DNA from: Mesorhizobium sp. WSM3626
Lineage (GTDB): Bacteria; Pseudomonadota; Alphaproteobacteria; Rhizobiales; Rhizobiaceae
Length of the DNA stretch: 64,000 nucleotides
NCBI RefSeq assembly: GCF_000513935.1
Contig: NZ_AZUY01000006.1
Span: 62,001-126,000 of the forward strand
Reading direction: 5' to 3'
The translations under genes were made by a program, and so were the position numbers. Of the stretch, positions 20,452 through 29,162 are shown in pieces (the first letter of the stretch is position 1; each line of letters opens with the position of its first letter). The notes under the pieces are model-generated. The model worked only from the letters and a program-made list of their open reading frames with translations. It ran no database searches and was not told where the DNA came from.

Positions 20452-20865
20452 CTAAGCAGGTATCAGGACGGCGATGCGATGTATGCCGACCACCTTGCTT
20501 GTGTTGGTCGCCTCGTCGGTCTTGCCCTTGGCGCAAGTGTACATGTCGCCCTCCTTCAGCTTGAATTCCTTGTCCGCTTTCTTGATGGTGAATGCACCGG
20601 CGGTAATCGTGCAGACCATGTCGTTGTCCATCACCATTTGAGGAGCGTGTGCCCCGGGCTGAAAGACGACGTCGACAATCGAGATGCTCTTGTAGGCGGG
20701 AATGTCGGCGTTCCCGGTGCCGACCTCCACCACCCTGATGCCAGGGGCAATCTCCTTGCCGTCTTTCGGACCGTATTTCTTGGTCTTTGCATGCGCGGTC
20801 AGGACGAACAGAGGGGTTGCCGCCGCGGCCGTGAGACCAAGGGCAATTGCAGATCTGCGATTCAT
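20452..20865 (-). CDS. Secreted cupin-domain protein
   Basis: This is a 137-residue exported cupin. The ATG at 20865 follows the strong ribosome site GGGAGGAAGG and begins a signal peptide with twin arginines (MNRRSAIALGLTAAAATPLF, cleavage near AHA-K), so Tat export is possible. The cupin core includes VDVVFQPGAHAPQMVMDNDM near residues 69-88 and KLKEGDMYTCAKGKTDEATN near 107. Its ligand is unknown. The 274 bases upstream to dusA hold no gene that could be supported. Confidence 0.75.
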   Translation of the reverse strand: MNRRSAIALGLTAAAATPLFVLTAHAKTKKYGPKDGKEIAPGIRVVEVGTGNADIPAYKSISIVDVVFQPGAHAPQMVMDNDMVCTITAGAFTIKKADKEFKLKEGDMYTCAKGKTDEATNTSKVVGIHRIAVLIPA

Positions 20866-21139
20866 GCCTTCCTCCCATATGCTGGTCGCGCAACAATGTG
20901 AGCGACAACTAATATTACTCCTTTCCCATATGATTTTAAATGACCGTGATGGCGCCATGGCATTTCCGCCGCCTCATGATCGACCAATGCAGCTTGTGCG
21001 GGCAGGGGCGTGTGCACTATCTGTGCACAGAAAAGACTGATGCCTCACGTCACGGCGAGCAGAGAATGGCTGCCCGGGCCAAGTTCCGCAGTTCTTCTCC
21101 TTTTGGTATTGGACGGCCTGAGATCGAAAAGATAATGAA

Positions 21140-22135
21140 ATGAACAATATATATCACAAACTCGCCATAGCACCTATGATGGATTGGACGGACCGGCATT
21201 GCCGGTTCTTCCATCGCCGGCTGACGACATATGCGCTGCTGTACACCGAAATGGTTGTCGCCGACGCGGTGATCCACGGCGCACGCGAGCGGCTGCTTGG
21301 CTTCGATGAGGTGGAACATCCTGTCGCCCTGCAACTTGGCGGCTCGGATCCCGCAAAACTTGCCGAAGCGGCGCGCATTGGCGAGGCCTTCGGTTATGAC
21401 GAGATCAATCTCAATGTCGGCTGCCCGTCCGACCGCGTCCAGTCGGGCACCTTCGGCGCTTGCCTGATGAAAGTGCCCGACCTTGTCGCCGACTGTGTCG
21501 CAGCGATGAAAGCGGCAGTAACGGTGCCGGTTACGGTCAAATGCCGCATCGGCGTCGACGAACAGGATCCGGAGCCGGCGCTCGATGCGCTGGCGAATGG
21601 GGTTTTCGAGGCCGGCGCCGATGCCTTGTGGGTGCATGCTCGCAAGGCGTGGCTGGAAGGGCTGAGCCCCAAGGAAAACCGCGACATCCCGCCGCTTGAC
21701 TATGACAGGGTCTATCGGCTGAAGAAAAAAAAGAGGAGCCAATTCATTGGCATCAATGGCGGTATTCAGTCGCTTGAAGAGGCTCGGACGCATCTCGATC
21801 ATGTCGATGGTGCCATGCTCGGCCGCGCCGCCTACCACACACCAGGCATTCTGGCCGGTGTTGACGCCGCCTTCTACGGAGCGCTGCCGGAAGCGTTCGA
21901 TTTCGCGGCGCTGGTCGATGCGATGGCGGATTATGCGGCGCGCCATATCGAACAAGGCGGACGGCTCGGCCATGTCACCCGCCATATGGTCGGGCTGTTT
22001 CACGGGCTGCCCGGAGCGCGCCGCTACCGCCAGATCCTATCCATCGACGCGACCCGGCCCGGAGCCGGGCCGGACGTGCTGAAGACGGCTTTCGCGGCTG
22101 TCGAATTTGGTGGAGCGGCCGCCGAAGCGGCATGA
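21140..22135 (+). CDS. dusA: tRNA-dihydrouridine(20/20a) synthase DusA
   Basis: DusA reduces uridine 20/20a in the D-loop of tRNAs using FMN and NADPH. The 331-residue product shows IAPMMDWTDRHCRFFHR near residue 10-26, the catalytic Cys in NLNVGCPSDRVQSGTFGACL near 94-113 and FIGINGGIQ near 199. VDGAMLGRAAYHTPGIL near 221 is the DusA-specific FMN-phosphate region. The gene is monocistronic, with the accessory zone to its left and a mosaic repeat directly after its stop. Confidence 0.95.
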   Translation: MNNIYHKLAIAPMMDWTDRHCRFFHRRLTTYALLYTEMVVADAVIHGARERLLGFDEVEHPVALQLGGSDPAKLAEAARIGEAFGYDEINLNVGCPSDRVQSGTFGACLMKVPDLVADCVAAMKAAVTVPVTVKCRIGVDEQDPEPALDALANGVFEAGADALWVHARKAWLEGLSPKENRDIPPLDYDRVYRLKKKKRSQFIGINGGIQSLEEARTHLDHVDGAMLGRAAYHTPGILAGVDAAFYGALPEAFDFAALVDAMADYAARHIEQGGRLGHVTRHMVGLFHGLPGARRYRQILSIDATRPGAGPDVLKTAFAAVEFGGAAAEAA

Positions 22136-22137
22136 AC

Positions 22138-22241
22138 TTACAGCATGTCGCGGCGAATAGGATTCGCCTGACCGGCTGTAAGCTTCTGATTTTATGCATG
22201 TCGTTGTCCCGGAACCGAGGGCGCTTCCGGGCGACATGCAT
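22138..22241. repeat. Mosaic palindromic repeat between dusA and the aspartic protease gene
   Basis: Three inverted repeats lie in tandem. TTACAGC/GCTGTAA is at 22138-22144 and 22175-22181. Within it GGCGAAT/ATTCGCC is at 22152-22158 and 22162-22168. ATGCATGTCG/CGACATGCAT is at 22194-22203 and 22232-22241, abutting the stop of the next gene. The last module recurs at 47497-47543. The convergent position suggests a transcript-end role. Confidence 0.75.
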
Positions 22242-22945
22242 TAGTCCCTGAGGATCATACGGTCGCCGCGCACGTCGAAGCCCGAGAGCGAACCGATGAA
22301 GTTCATGCCGAGCAGGCTTTGGCTCAGCATGCCGGGAGCGGCGATCATCACCGACATATCCTTGCGCACGATGCCGCCGATCGCCAGCTCGTGGGTTTTG
22401 ACCGCTGCGGCGCGTGCCATGCCGTTGGCTGTCGAAACCTGTATTGTGTAGTTGAGCGCCGCCGGATTGAAGCCGGCGGCTTGCGCGTCTTCCGAAGTCA
22501 GGACCGTGCTGGTCGCGCCGGTGTCGACGACGGTGCGAACCGGGTTGCCGTTGACCAGGATGCGCGCTTCGAAATGACCATTGTCGGCCTTGTCCAGGGT
22601 CACGGTGGCGTGGCCGTCTTCGACGCCGAGCGCCAGCGGACTGCCGGGAACGAGGCCTGCGGTCACGCGGCTGGCGACGTCCTGCAACTCGTAACGATAT
22701 TGGTAGCCGGCAATCAGCGCGAGCACGATTGCCGCCCAGGCGCCGAGATTGCGGGCCATCACTCCGAGCGGAGCCGACCGCAGCAAGCCGGCGCCGATAA
22801 GGGCGGCGAAAGCCCCAAGCCAGATCAGCCGGCCAAAATCGTAATTCTCGACGCCGAGCGTGCTGCCGGCGGAATCGTTGAGCATGAGAAGCGCTGCCCC
22901 CACGCCGATCACCGCCATCACAGTCCAGAACAGCCGGCTGCTCAT
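22241..22945 (-). CDS. TIGR02281-type retropepsin-like aspartic protease
   Basis: This 234-residue membrane-anchored protein belongs to the clan AA aspartic proteases common in alpha-proteobacteria. Three hydrophobic segments lie in the first ~90 residues (about 5-22, 40-58 and 66-84). The retropepsin-like domain follows, with the catalytic motif RTVVDTGATSTVLT near residues 138-151 and a second glycine-rich turn LLGMNFIGSL near 212. Its substrates are unknown. It is followed upstream by the DUF1289 gene on the same strand, 10 bases away. Confidence 0.85.
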   Translation of the reverse strand: MSSRLFWTVMAVIGVGAALLMLNDSAGSTLGVENYDFGRLIWLGAFAALIGAGLLRSAPLGVMARNLGAWAAIVLALIAGYQYRYELQDVASRVTAGLVPGSPLALGVEDGHATVTLDKADNGHFEARILVNGNPVRTVVDTGATSTVLTSEDAQAAGFNPAALNYTIQVSTANGMARAAAVKTHELAIGGIVRKDMSVMIAAPGMLSQSLLGMNFIGSLSGFDVRGDRMILRD

Positions 22946-22955
22946 CCGTCCCTCG

Positions 22956-23186
22956 CTAGAGTGCGTCGCGTTCGCGCGCCATGCGGGTGCGGCGTGTTTC
23001 CCGGCGCGGCCGGCGCTCGACGGTTTCCAGCCGGGCGGGCAGTTCGGCCATCACGCTGCGGCGCGTCTCGGGCGTCATCGCCATCCAGGCGCCGATCTCG
23101 TCGCGCGTGCGGCCGCAACCGAAGCAGAAGCCGGTTTTCATATCGATCGAACAGACCAGGATGCAGGGAGTTTCGATGGCCGTCAT
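22956..23186 (-). CDS. DUF1289 small cysteine-rich protein
   Basis: The 76-residue product matches DUF1289: TPCILVCSIDMKTGFCFGCG holds four cysteines in a probable metal-binding arrangement, followed by RTRDEIGAWMAMTPE. An Arg-rich tail (about 55-76) follows. The start at ATG 23186 is the family N-terminus; the longer frame was rejected. It lies 10 bases upstream of the aspartic protease gene and is probably co-transcribed. The function is unknown. Confidence 0.85.
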   Translation of the reverse strand: MTAIETPCILVCSIDMKTGFCFGCGRTRDEIGAWMAMTPETRRSVMAELPARLETVERRPRRETRRTRMARERDAL

Positions 23187-23384
23187 GACTTTCTCTCGAG
23201 GGACCCGGTCCGGAATCCGCTCTTCCATCTCCACATGGTGCAACGGCAAAGCCAATGCAAGCCCTCGCGATAGCGCCTTCCGTGACCGCCTTTGCGGCAA
23301 ATCAGCAAGGACGATCGAGGAGGTTGTGCCGATCACGCAAGGCAGCTATGCCGCTCCCCGAATCCAGGAACGATTGTTCGCGAC

Positions 23385-24383
23385 ATGACCAGTGCACTGC
23401 CTTTCGATGATTTCCGCAACCTGCTCGACAATTTGCCGGCAGCCGACCTCAAAGCCGAAGCGCGCGTGCGCACGCTGTTTGCCAAGGCCGACAAGCCGGT
23501 GAATTCGCTTGGCCGCGTCGAGGACATCGCCGCGTGGCTCGCGGCCTGGAGCGGTCGCGCTCCGCCCGCCGTGACCAGGCCCTTGATGGCTGTCTTTGCC
23601 GGTAATCATGGCGTTGTCAGGTATGGCATTTCGACGAGGCCCGTGGCGGCGACCGCCAACGCGGTCGAGCTTTGCGCGGCCGGCGGTGCGGCGATCAACC
23701 AGATCTGCATTGCCAACGACCTCGGTCTGAAGGTGTTCGATCTTGCCCTGCACATCCCGACCGGCGACATCGCCGAGGATGCCGCGCTCGATGAACGCGG
23801 TTGCGCGGCCACCATGGCCTTCGGAATGGAGGCGATTGCCGGCGGCACCGACCTGCTTTGCCTGGGCGATCTCGGCGTCGGCAACTCCACCGTCGCCGCC
23901 GCCCTGTTCGCCGCGTTGCTGGGGGGCAGGGGTGCCGACTGGATTGGTCCGGGATCCGGCGCCGATGCGGCGATGCAGGCCCGCAAGGCGGAGGTGATCG
24001 ATGCGGCGCTGGCCTTTCACGGGAACCATCTGGAAGACCCGCTGGAGGCGCTGCGCCGGATCGGCGGCCGCGAGTTCGCGGCGATAGCCGGCGCAATCCT
24101 TGCCGCGCGGATGCAGCAGATACCGGTACTGCTCGATGGCTTCGCGGCAACGGCAGCCGCGGCGGTGCTGCATGCGGCGAACCCCGCAGCGCTTGATCAT
24201 TGTCTGCTCGCCAGCCTGTCGCCGGAGCCCGCGCATGCAAGGGCCGCCGAGCACCTCGGGCTGCGTCCGCTGCTCGATCTGGGCATCGGTCATGGCGAAG
24301 GGGCAGGAGCAGCCCTGGCGGCCGGGCTGGTCAAGGCAGCGGCATTGACAGGTTCAGGCATGGCGGCGGCTGTGCGGGGCTAA
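23385..24383 (+). CDS. cobT: Nicotinate-nucleotide-dimethylbenzimidazole phosphoribosyltransferase
   Basis: CobT makes alpha-ribazole phosphate, the lower-ligand precursor of cobalamin, from NaMN and dimethylbenzimidazole. The 332 residues match the family size. Segments are KPVNSLGRVEDIAAWLA near 41, VFAGNHGVVRYGISTRPV near 66, LGDLGVGNSTVAAALFA near 163, and the C-terminal LDLGIGHGEGAGAALA near 304 containing the catalytic Glu. No other cobalamin genes are adjacent, and no recognisable cobalamin riboswitch was found in the 198 bases upstream. Confidence 0.95.
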   Translation: MTSALPFDDFRNLLDNLPAADLKAEARVRTLFAKADKPVNSLGRVEDIAAWLAAWSGRAPPAVTRPLMAVFAGNHGVVRYGISTRPVAATANAVELCAAGGAAINQICIANDLGLKVFDLALHIPTGDIAEDAALDERGCAATMAFGMEAIAGGTDLLCLGDLGVGNSTVAAALFAALLGGRGADWIGPGSGADAAMQARKAEVIDAALAFHGNHLEDPLEALRRIGGREFAAIAGAILAARMQQIPVLLDGFAATAAAAVLHAANPAALDHCLLASLSPEPAHARAAEHLGLRPLLDLGIGHGEGAGAALAAGLVKAAALTGSGMAAAVRG

Positions 24384-24406
24384 GCACACCGCAACTGATA
24401 GATCCG

Positions 24407-25927
24407 CTACCGCCGTCGCGCGGCGACCGCGGCGGTCGGCAGCGCCGGCAGTTCTTCCATCACCCTGCTCAGCGGGAAGATGGCGATCGCCTCGGTGCCC
24501 TCGCGCAGCTTGGAATGAAGCTCGAACTCGCCGCCATGCATGGCGAGCAGCCCTTGCACGATCGGCAGGCCAAGCCCGGTGCCTTGCTCGGCGCTCTTGA
24601 TGGCGATCGACCCCTGGCCGAAGGCTGAAAGCACGATCGGGATCTCGTCCTCGGGAATGCCGGGGCCGTTGTCCTTGATCGAAATGTACTGTCCTCCACC
24701 CGCCGTCCAGCCGACCCGGACGCGGATTTCGCCGCCGGTGGCGGTGAATTTGATGGCGTTGGACAGAAGGTTGAGCGCGATCTGGCGCACGGCGCGCTCG
24801 TCGGCGAACAGCCGCGGCAATGTCTGTTCGAAATCCTGAACGACACGGATATCCTTGTTGCGTGCCTTCAGCTCCATCATGTGGCAGCAATCCTCGACGA
24901 TGTTGAGCAGCATCACCGGCTCCTCATTGAGCTGGTATCGGCCGGCCTCGATGCGCGACAGGTCGAGGATCTCGTTGATCAGGTCGAGCAGGTGCTGGCC
25001 TGAATCATGCACGTCATGGGCATAGTCGCGATAGGTGGGATTGCTCATCGGCCCCAGCACCTCGTTCGCCATCACCTCGGAAAAGCCGAGAATAGCGTTG
25101 AGCGGCGTGCGCAATTCATGGCTCATCGAAGCGAGGAAACGCGATTTTGCAAGGTTGGCGTCCTCTGCCCGCCGCCGCGCCTCGTCCGACATCGATTTCG
25201 CCGTCTCCACTTCGGCGATCAGCGCATCCTTTTCGGAGCGGAACGACAAGAGCAGCAGGGAGAAGCGATTGAGGTGACTGGCGATATAGGCGAAGAAAGG
25301 CAGCGACAGGACGAGCAGCCCGGCCATGATCGCCTCGACCGGCATCCACGATCTGGTCGCGGCATAGGCGTAGAGTGCCACCGGAAACGCGAAGGTCGCC
25401 AGCAGGGCGCCGATCAGGGACGAGGCCATGAGCGCGGTCCCTGCCATGGCGAACAGGAGCACCACCGCCTTGATCACCTGGAACTGGTCGACCTCGCAGG
25501 CGCCGCAGCCCAGCCAGACGAACCAGGCCCAGCCTAGGCCGCAAAGGAAATGCCCGACCAGGAATTCCCTGCGCGTTTGCAATGAGTTGAGTTCGGAAGC
25601 TTCCGTGCGCTCGATGCGCCGCGCCATGAAGACGACTGTTGTATAGCAGGTGAGTGTAAACAACGCCCAGAGCCCGATCTCATTGCCGACACCGGCCAGA
25701 CGGCCGGCCGCGGCGATCACCAGGACGAGCAGCGGGATGACGACGGCACCGCTTGTCATGGCCCGGGCGTGAAGCTTCAGCAGTTCGCGATCGAAATCGG
25801 GATTCCCGGCCTGCTGCGAAAGACGGTCGCGCGTCTTGCGCACCGCGCGCGCGACATCGCTGTTGCGATGCCGTTTCCTGCGGTCCACAATGAACTTGTC
25901 CGCTGTGTTCGAGCGTTGCAAGGGCAT
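24407..25927 (-). CDS. Membrane sensor histidine kinase (orphan)
   Basis: The 506-residue protein has an N-terminal region with about six hydrophobic segments (residues ~55-220), a short coiled coil rich in Glu/Ala, then a HisKA domain with FLASMSHELRTPLNAILGFS near 265 and an HATPase domain with LLSNAIKFTATGG (N box), DNGPGIPEDEI (G1) and GTGLGLPIVQGLLAMHGG (G2). The ATG 25927 is preferred over a TTG four codons earlier. The kinase core resembles PdhS/PleC-type alpha-proteobacterial kinases. No receiver domain or response regulator gene is adjacent, so its partner is unknown. Confidence 0.88.
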   Translation of the reverse strand: MPLQRSNTADKFIVDRRKRHRNSDVARAVRKTRDRLSQQAGNPDFDRELLKLHARAMTSGAVVIPLLVLVIAAAGRLAGVGNEIGLWALFTLTCYTTVVFMARRIERTEASELNSLQTRREFLVGHFLCGLGWAWFVWLGCGACEVDQFQVIKAVVLLFAMAGTALMASSLIGALLATFAFPVALYAYAATRSWMPVEAIMAGLLVLSLPFFAYIASHLNRFSLLLLSFRSEKDALIAEVETAKSMSDEARRRAEDANLAKSRFLASMSHELRTPLNAILGFSEVMANEVLGPMSNPTYRDYAHDVHDSGQHLLDLINEILDLSRIEAGRYQLNEEPVMLLNIVEDCCHMMELKARNKDIRVVQDFEQTLPRLFADERAVRQIALNLLSNAIKFTATGGEIRVRVGWTAGGGQYISIKDNGPGIPEDEIPIVLSAFGQGSIAIKSAEQGTGLGLPIVQGLLAMHGGEFELHSKLREGTEAIAIFPLSRVMEELPALPTAAVAARRR

Positions 25928-26003
25928 CAAAAGCTTCAATTTATGCGCGCAGCGATTTCAAGGTGTTAAGCTACGTTCGAATGATTAACCAACCGTTTGC
26001 CAT

Positions 26004-26627
26004 ATGAGCCGTTCCTGGTCGCCAAGGTCGCGCCCGCGGTACGCGGCACCTCGCCGCAGAAGCCTGTGGCGCAAGCCGCTGGACTACGGGCTGACCGTCA
26101 TCATTCTGGGGCTGTTGATCCTGCTTGCGGTGCGTCTTGACCGGGTGGAGACACGCAAGACGCAAGGTACGGCCATCATCAATGACGGCGATTCGATCAC
26201 GCTCGGCGCCGAGCGCATCCGCATGCGCGGCATCGACGCTCCAGAGTATACCCAGACCTGCCGCAAGAGCGGCGCCGACTATGCCTGTGGTACTCAGGCG
26301 CGCCAATCGCTGGTGCGGCTGATCGCCGGCAGGCCGGTCACCTGCAGCGGCTGGCAGCGCGATCGCTATGGCCGGTTGCTTGGCGACTGCAAGGCCGGCG
26401 GCACCGACCTCAACCGCGCCCAGGTCGAGGCGGGCTGGGCCGTCGCCTATGGCGACTTCGAAGGCGAGGAAGCCACCGCGCGCGCCGCAAGGATTGGCAT
26501 CTGGGCGGGCACGTTCGACCAGCCGCAGGATTGGCGCGACAGCCACCACGGCGATGTCGTGGAGCGAAAACATGGCATGCTGGCGTCGATCGGCGATGCC
26601 GTGCGCGAGATATTTCGCTTCTGGTGA
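26004..26627 (+). CDS. Staphylococcal nuclease-like (thermonuclease) protein
   Basis: The 207-residue protein has one N-terminal hydrophobic anchor or signal near residues 28-43 (LTVIILGLLILLAV) after an Arg-rich start, then an SNase fold. Diagnostic elements are INDGDSITLGAERIRMRGID near 58-77 and DAPEYTQTC with the metal-site Asp, then RDRYGRLLGDC near 120. It would act outside the cytoplasm on DNA or RNA. It is followed 33 bases later by a GST gene, perhaps on one transcript. Confidence 0.87.
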   Translation: MSRSWSPRSRPRYAAPRRRSLWRKPLDYGLTVIILGLLILLAVRLDRVETRKTQGTAIINDGDSITLGAERIRMRGIDAPEYTQTCRKSGADYACGTQARQSLVRLIAGRPVTCSGWQRDRYGRLLGDCKAGGTDLNRAQVEAGWAVAYGDFEGEEATARAARIGIWAGTFDQPQDWRDSHHGDVVERKHGMLASIGDAVREIFRFW

Positions 26628-26660
26628 AGCATGTCTGGCGGAAGGAAAAGGAGGATCGAA

Positions 26661-27272
26661 ATGAAGCTGTTCGACGGCGGTCGTGCGCCCAACCCACGGC
26701 GGGTTCGCGTTTTCCTCGCTGAAAAGGGGATCACGGTTCCGTTGGTGCCCATCGACATGGGCGCACTGGAACACAAGCAGCAGCCGGTCAGCTCGCGCAA
26801 TCCGCTGCGGCGCCTGCCGGTTCTGGAGCTCGATGACGGCACCATCCTCACCGAATCCGTCGCTATCTGCCGCTATTTCGAGGAGCTTTATCCCGAGCCG
26901 GCATTGTTCGGGCGCGGCGCACTTGGCAAGGCGCAGGTCGAGATGTGGCAGAGGCGGATGGAGTTCAACCTGCTCAGCAGCGTCACGCAAGCTTTCCGCC
27001 ACATCCATCCGGCCATGAAGGAATGGGAAATCCCGCAGATCCCCGAATGGGGCGAGGCCAACAAGCCGAAGGCGGTGGATTTTCTCAGGCTGCTGGACGC
27101 TGAACTGGGCAGCCGCGAATTCGCCGCCGGCGACAGCTATTCGATTGCCGACATCACCGGCCTGATCGCGATCGACTTCATGAAGCCGGCACGCATCAAG
27201 GTGCCGGAGGAATGCACCAATGTGCTACGTTGGCATCAGGCCGTCTCCAGCCGCCCGAGTGCCGCCGCTTGA
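26661..27272 (+). CDS. Glutathione S-transferase family protein
   Basis: This 203-residue protein has a thioredoxin-fold N-domain (KLFDGGRAPNPRRVRVFLAE; NPLRRLPVLELDDGTILTES near residues 46-65 with the cis-Pro and ES glutathione motif) and a helical C-domain with YSIADITGLIAIDF near 157. The ribosome site AAGGAGG lies 7 bases upstream of ATG 26661. Its stop overlaps the next gene start (TTGA). The substrate is unknown. Confidence 0.9.
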   Translation: MKLFDGGRAPNPRRVRVFLAEKGITVPLVPIDMGALEHKQQPVSSRNPLRRLPVLELDDGTILTESVAICRYFEELYPEPALFGRGALGKAQVEMWQRRMEFNLLSSVTQAFRHIHPAMKEWEIPQIPEWGEANKPKAVDFLRLLDAELGSREFAAGDSYSIADITGLIAIDFMKPARIKVPEECTNVLRWHQAVSSRPSAAA

Positions 27273-27886
27273 GCGTCCAACTGGACAGGCTCGCCGCGAC
27301 GGTCCGCGCCTGCCGCATCTGCGTCGACACTCCCGTCGGCAAGCCGCTGCCCCACAAGCCGCGTCCGGTGCTGCGACCCTCGTCCAGCGCCCGCATCCTG
27401 ATCGCCAGCCAGGCCCCCGGAACCAAGGTGCATGTGTCGGGCATGCCATTCACCGACGCTTCCGGCGACCGCCTGCGCAACTGGCTCGGTGTGACCAGCG
27501 ACGAATTCTATGACATCGAGAAATTCGCCATTGTGCCGATGGGCTTCTGCTTTCCCGGACAGGACGCCAAGGGCGGCGACCTGCCGCCGAGGCGTGAGTG
27601 CGCCCCGGCCTGGCGCGCGCCCTTGATGGCGTCGATGCCGCGGATCGACCTGGTGCTGGCGATCGGCATCTATGCGCAGACCTGGCACATGGGCGCGGCG
27701 CGCCGCCCCTCGCTGACGGAAACAGTGATGAACTGGCGCGCCATCTGGGAGAGTTCCGTCGGCCCCAAAGTGCTGCCACTGCCACATCCATCCTGGCGCA
27801 ACACTGGCTGGTTGAAGCAGAATCCTTGGTTTGAAATGGATTTGCTGCCTTTCCTGCGGTCGGAAATCCGCTATCGCCTCGGTTAG
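27269..27886 (+). CDS. Uracil-DNA glycosylase family protein
   Basis: About 205 residues resemble the UDG superfamily (the uracil-DNA glycosylase-like branch common in proteobacteria). Blocks are RACRICVDTPVGKPL near residue 12, LIASQAPGTKVHVSGMPFTD near 44-63 forming the active-site loop, and LPLPHPSWRN near 170 corresponding to the HPS motif. The TTG at 27269 is favoured because it overlaps the GST stop (TTGA), though an ATG at 27212 would add 19 residues. DNA glycosylase activity has not been shown for all members. Confidence 0.8.
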   Translation: MSVQLDRLAATVRACRICVDTPVGKPLPHKPRPVLRPSSSARILIASQAPGTKVHVSGMPFTDASGDRLRNWLGVTSDEFYDIEKFAIVPMGFCFPGQDAKGGDLPPRRECAPAWRAPLMASMPRIDLVLAIGIYAQTWHMGAARRPSLTETVMNWRAIWESSVGPKVLPLPHPSWRNTGWLKQNPWFEMDLLPFLRSEIRYRLG

Positions 27887-27994
27887 GCATTCAGCAAGAA
27901 ATCACTCGCTTTCGGCGCAGGCAGCAGAATTTCTTTCTTGTGAACGGCCCAAATAAAAGGGAATATAGCGAAACTATTCCACCAGGAGCCTCCG

Positions 27995-28486
27995 ATGGAT
28001 CGCCTTGACCGAAAAATTCTCCGCCTCCTGCAGGAGGACGCGACGCTCGCGGTCGCCGACGTTGCCAAGAAAGTCGGCCTGTCGACCACACCGTGCTGGC
28101 GGCGCATCCAGAAGCTCGAAGAGGAGGGCGTCATCAAGCGGCGCGTCGCCATTCTCGACCACGAAAAGGTCAATGTGCGGGTCACCGTCTTCGTGTCGAT
28201 CCGCACCAATTCGCACAGCCATGAATGGCTGCGCCGGTTCTCCGAGGTCATCCAGGAATTTCCCGAGGTGGTCGAATTCTATCGCATGAGCGGCGACGTC
28301 GATTACCTGTTGCGTGTCGTGGTGCCCGACATCGCCGCCTATGACGCCTTCTACAAGCGGCTGATCGCCAAGATCGAGATCCGGGACGTGTCGTCGTCCT
28401 TCGCCATGGAGCAGATCAAATACACGACCGAAATCCCGCTCGACTACATGGTGCTGGACAAGGAGTCGGGCGCCAACGCGGCCTGA
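27995..28486 (+). CDS. Lrp/AsnC family transcriptional regulator
   Basis: The 163-residue protein has an N-terminal helix-turn-helix (DRKILRLLQEDATLAVADVA, then STTPCWRRIQKLEEEGVIK) and a C-terminal RAM/AsnC ligand domain (EFYRMSGDVDYLLRVVVPDI near 93). It probably binds an amino acid effector and acts as a dimer or octamer. The start codon follows CAGGAGCC. The 108-base upstream region contains an AAGAAAT/ATTTCTT inverted repeat that may be an autoregulatory site. The usual divergent target gene is absent. Confidence 0.93.
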   Translation: MDRLDRKILRLLQEDATLAVADVAKKVGLSTTPCWRRIQKLEEEGVIKRRVAILDHEKVNVRVTVFVSIRTNSHSHEWLRRFSEVIQEFPEVVEFYRMSGDVDYLLRVVVPDIAAYDAFYKRLIAKIEIRDVSSSFAMEQIKYTTEIPLDYMVLDKESGANAA

Positions 28487-28495
28487 TCTCGCAAC

Positions 28496-29059
28496 TCAAT
28501 TCTTCTTCTTGTTGAGGAAACTCCAGGGCGAGTTCACCGGCAATACGATGGAATCCGGCACCGTGTCGACGGCCTTGACATCTGCCTTGCGCACGGCGTA
28601 ACCGGATTGGATGACGCTGACGCCGTCGAGAATGAACAATTGGCTTTTCTCCATCTCCGGATTCAGGGCACCAGCAACGGCGACCGGCTGGTAGGCTTCC
28701 GACATCTTGTAGGGACGGGCAGGCGTGACCAGCACGATCTGATTGGGCGGCGGCGTCGGCATGTGACTGCACGCGCCGGTCCAAGGCACCAGCAGGAACT
28801 GATAGACGAGATCGCCGTCGCGATCGACCGGCAATGCATAGCCGGCTAATTGTATCGTTTTGCCCTGTAGGGCAACCGACAGCGTCTCGCCGTGGTCCGG
28901 CAGTTTCGCCGCGATCATCGGCAGGCCGGCGTCTTCGGCAACCGCCTGGGTTACCGGGCGCAAATCCTTCCAAAAGATGTGCGTGGTTTCGGCCGAAGCG
29001 CCGGCGGTGGAGAGAGCAAGCGCGGCAGCAAGCGCCAGGATTGATTTGAAATGGGTCAT
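28496..29059 (-). CDS. DUF3299 secreted protein
   Basis: The 187-residue product has a signal peptide (MTHFKSILALAAALALSTAG, cleavage near ASA-E) and a DUF3299 domain with FWKDLRP near residue 29, LAGYALPVDRDGDLVYQFLL near 71 and the hallmark GACSHMPTPPPNQIV near 95. The family often accompanies metal or transport functions, but no role is established. It converges with the Lrp gene, with 10 bases between stops. Confidence 0.82.
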   Translation of the reverse strand: MTHFKSILALAAALALSTAGASAETTHIFWKDLRPVTQAVAEDAGLPMIAAKLPDHGETLSVALQGKTIQLAGYALPVDRDGDLVYQFLLVPWTGACSHMPTPPPNQIVLVTPARPYKMSEAYQPVAVAGALNPEMEKSQLFILDGVSVIQSGYAVRKADVKAVDTVPDSIVLPVNSPWSFLNKKKN

Positions 29060-29162
29060 GGCCGCATCCTTTGCGGGCGAGTAAAGACGCCGCCGTCGGT
29101 GGCGTCAATGCTCGAGCCGCATCACATGTCGGCGAGAACCGGCCGCAGCACTCCTCAACCTG

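Noticed and set aside
20866-21139. Small plus-strand frame between the cupin and dusA genes (67 codons, from 20940)
   Set aside because: No ribosome site, no recognisable family and a composition unlike its neighbours' coding frames.
23205-23384. Possible cobalamin riboswitch before cobT
   Set aside because: I could not find the conserved B12-box sequence or supporting stems, so it was not annotated.
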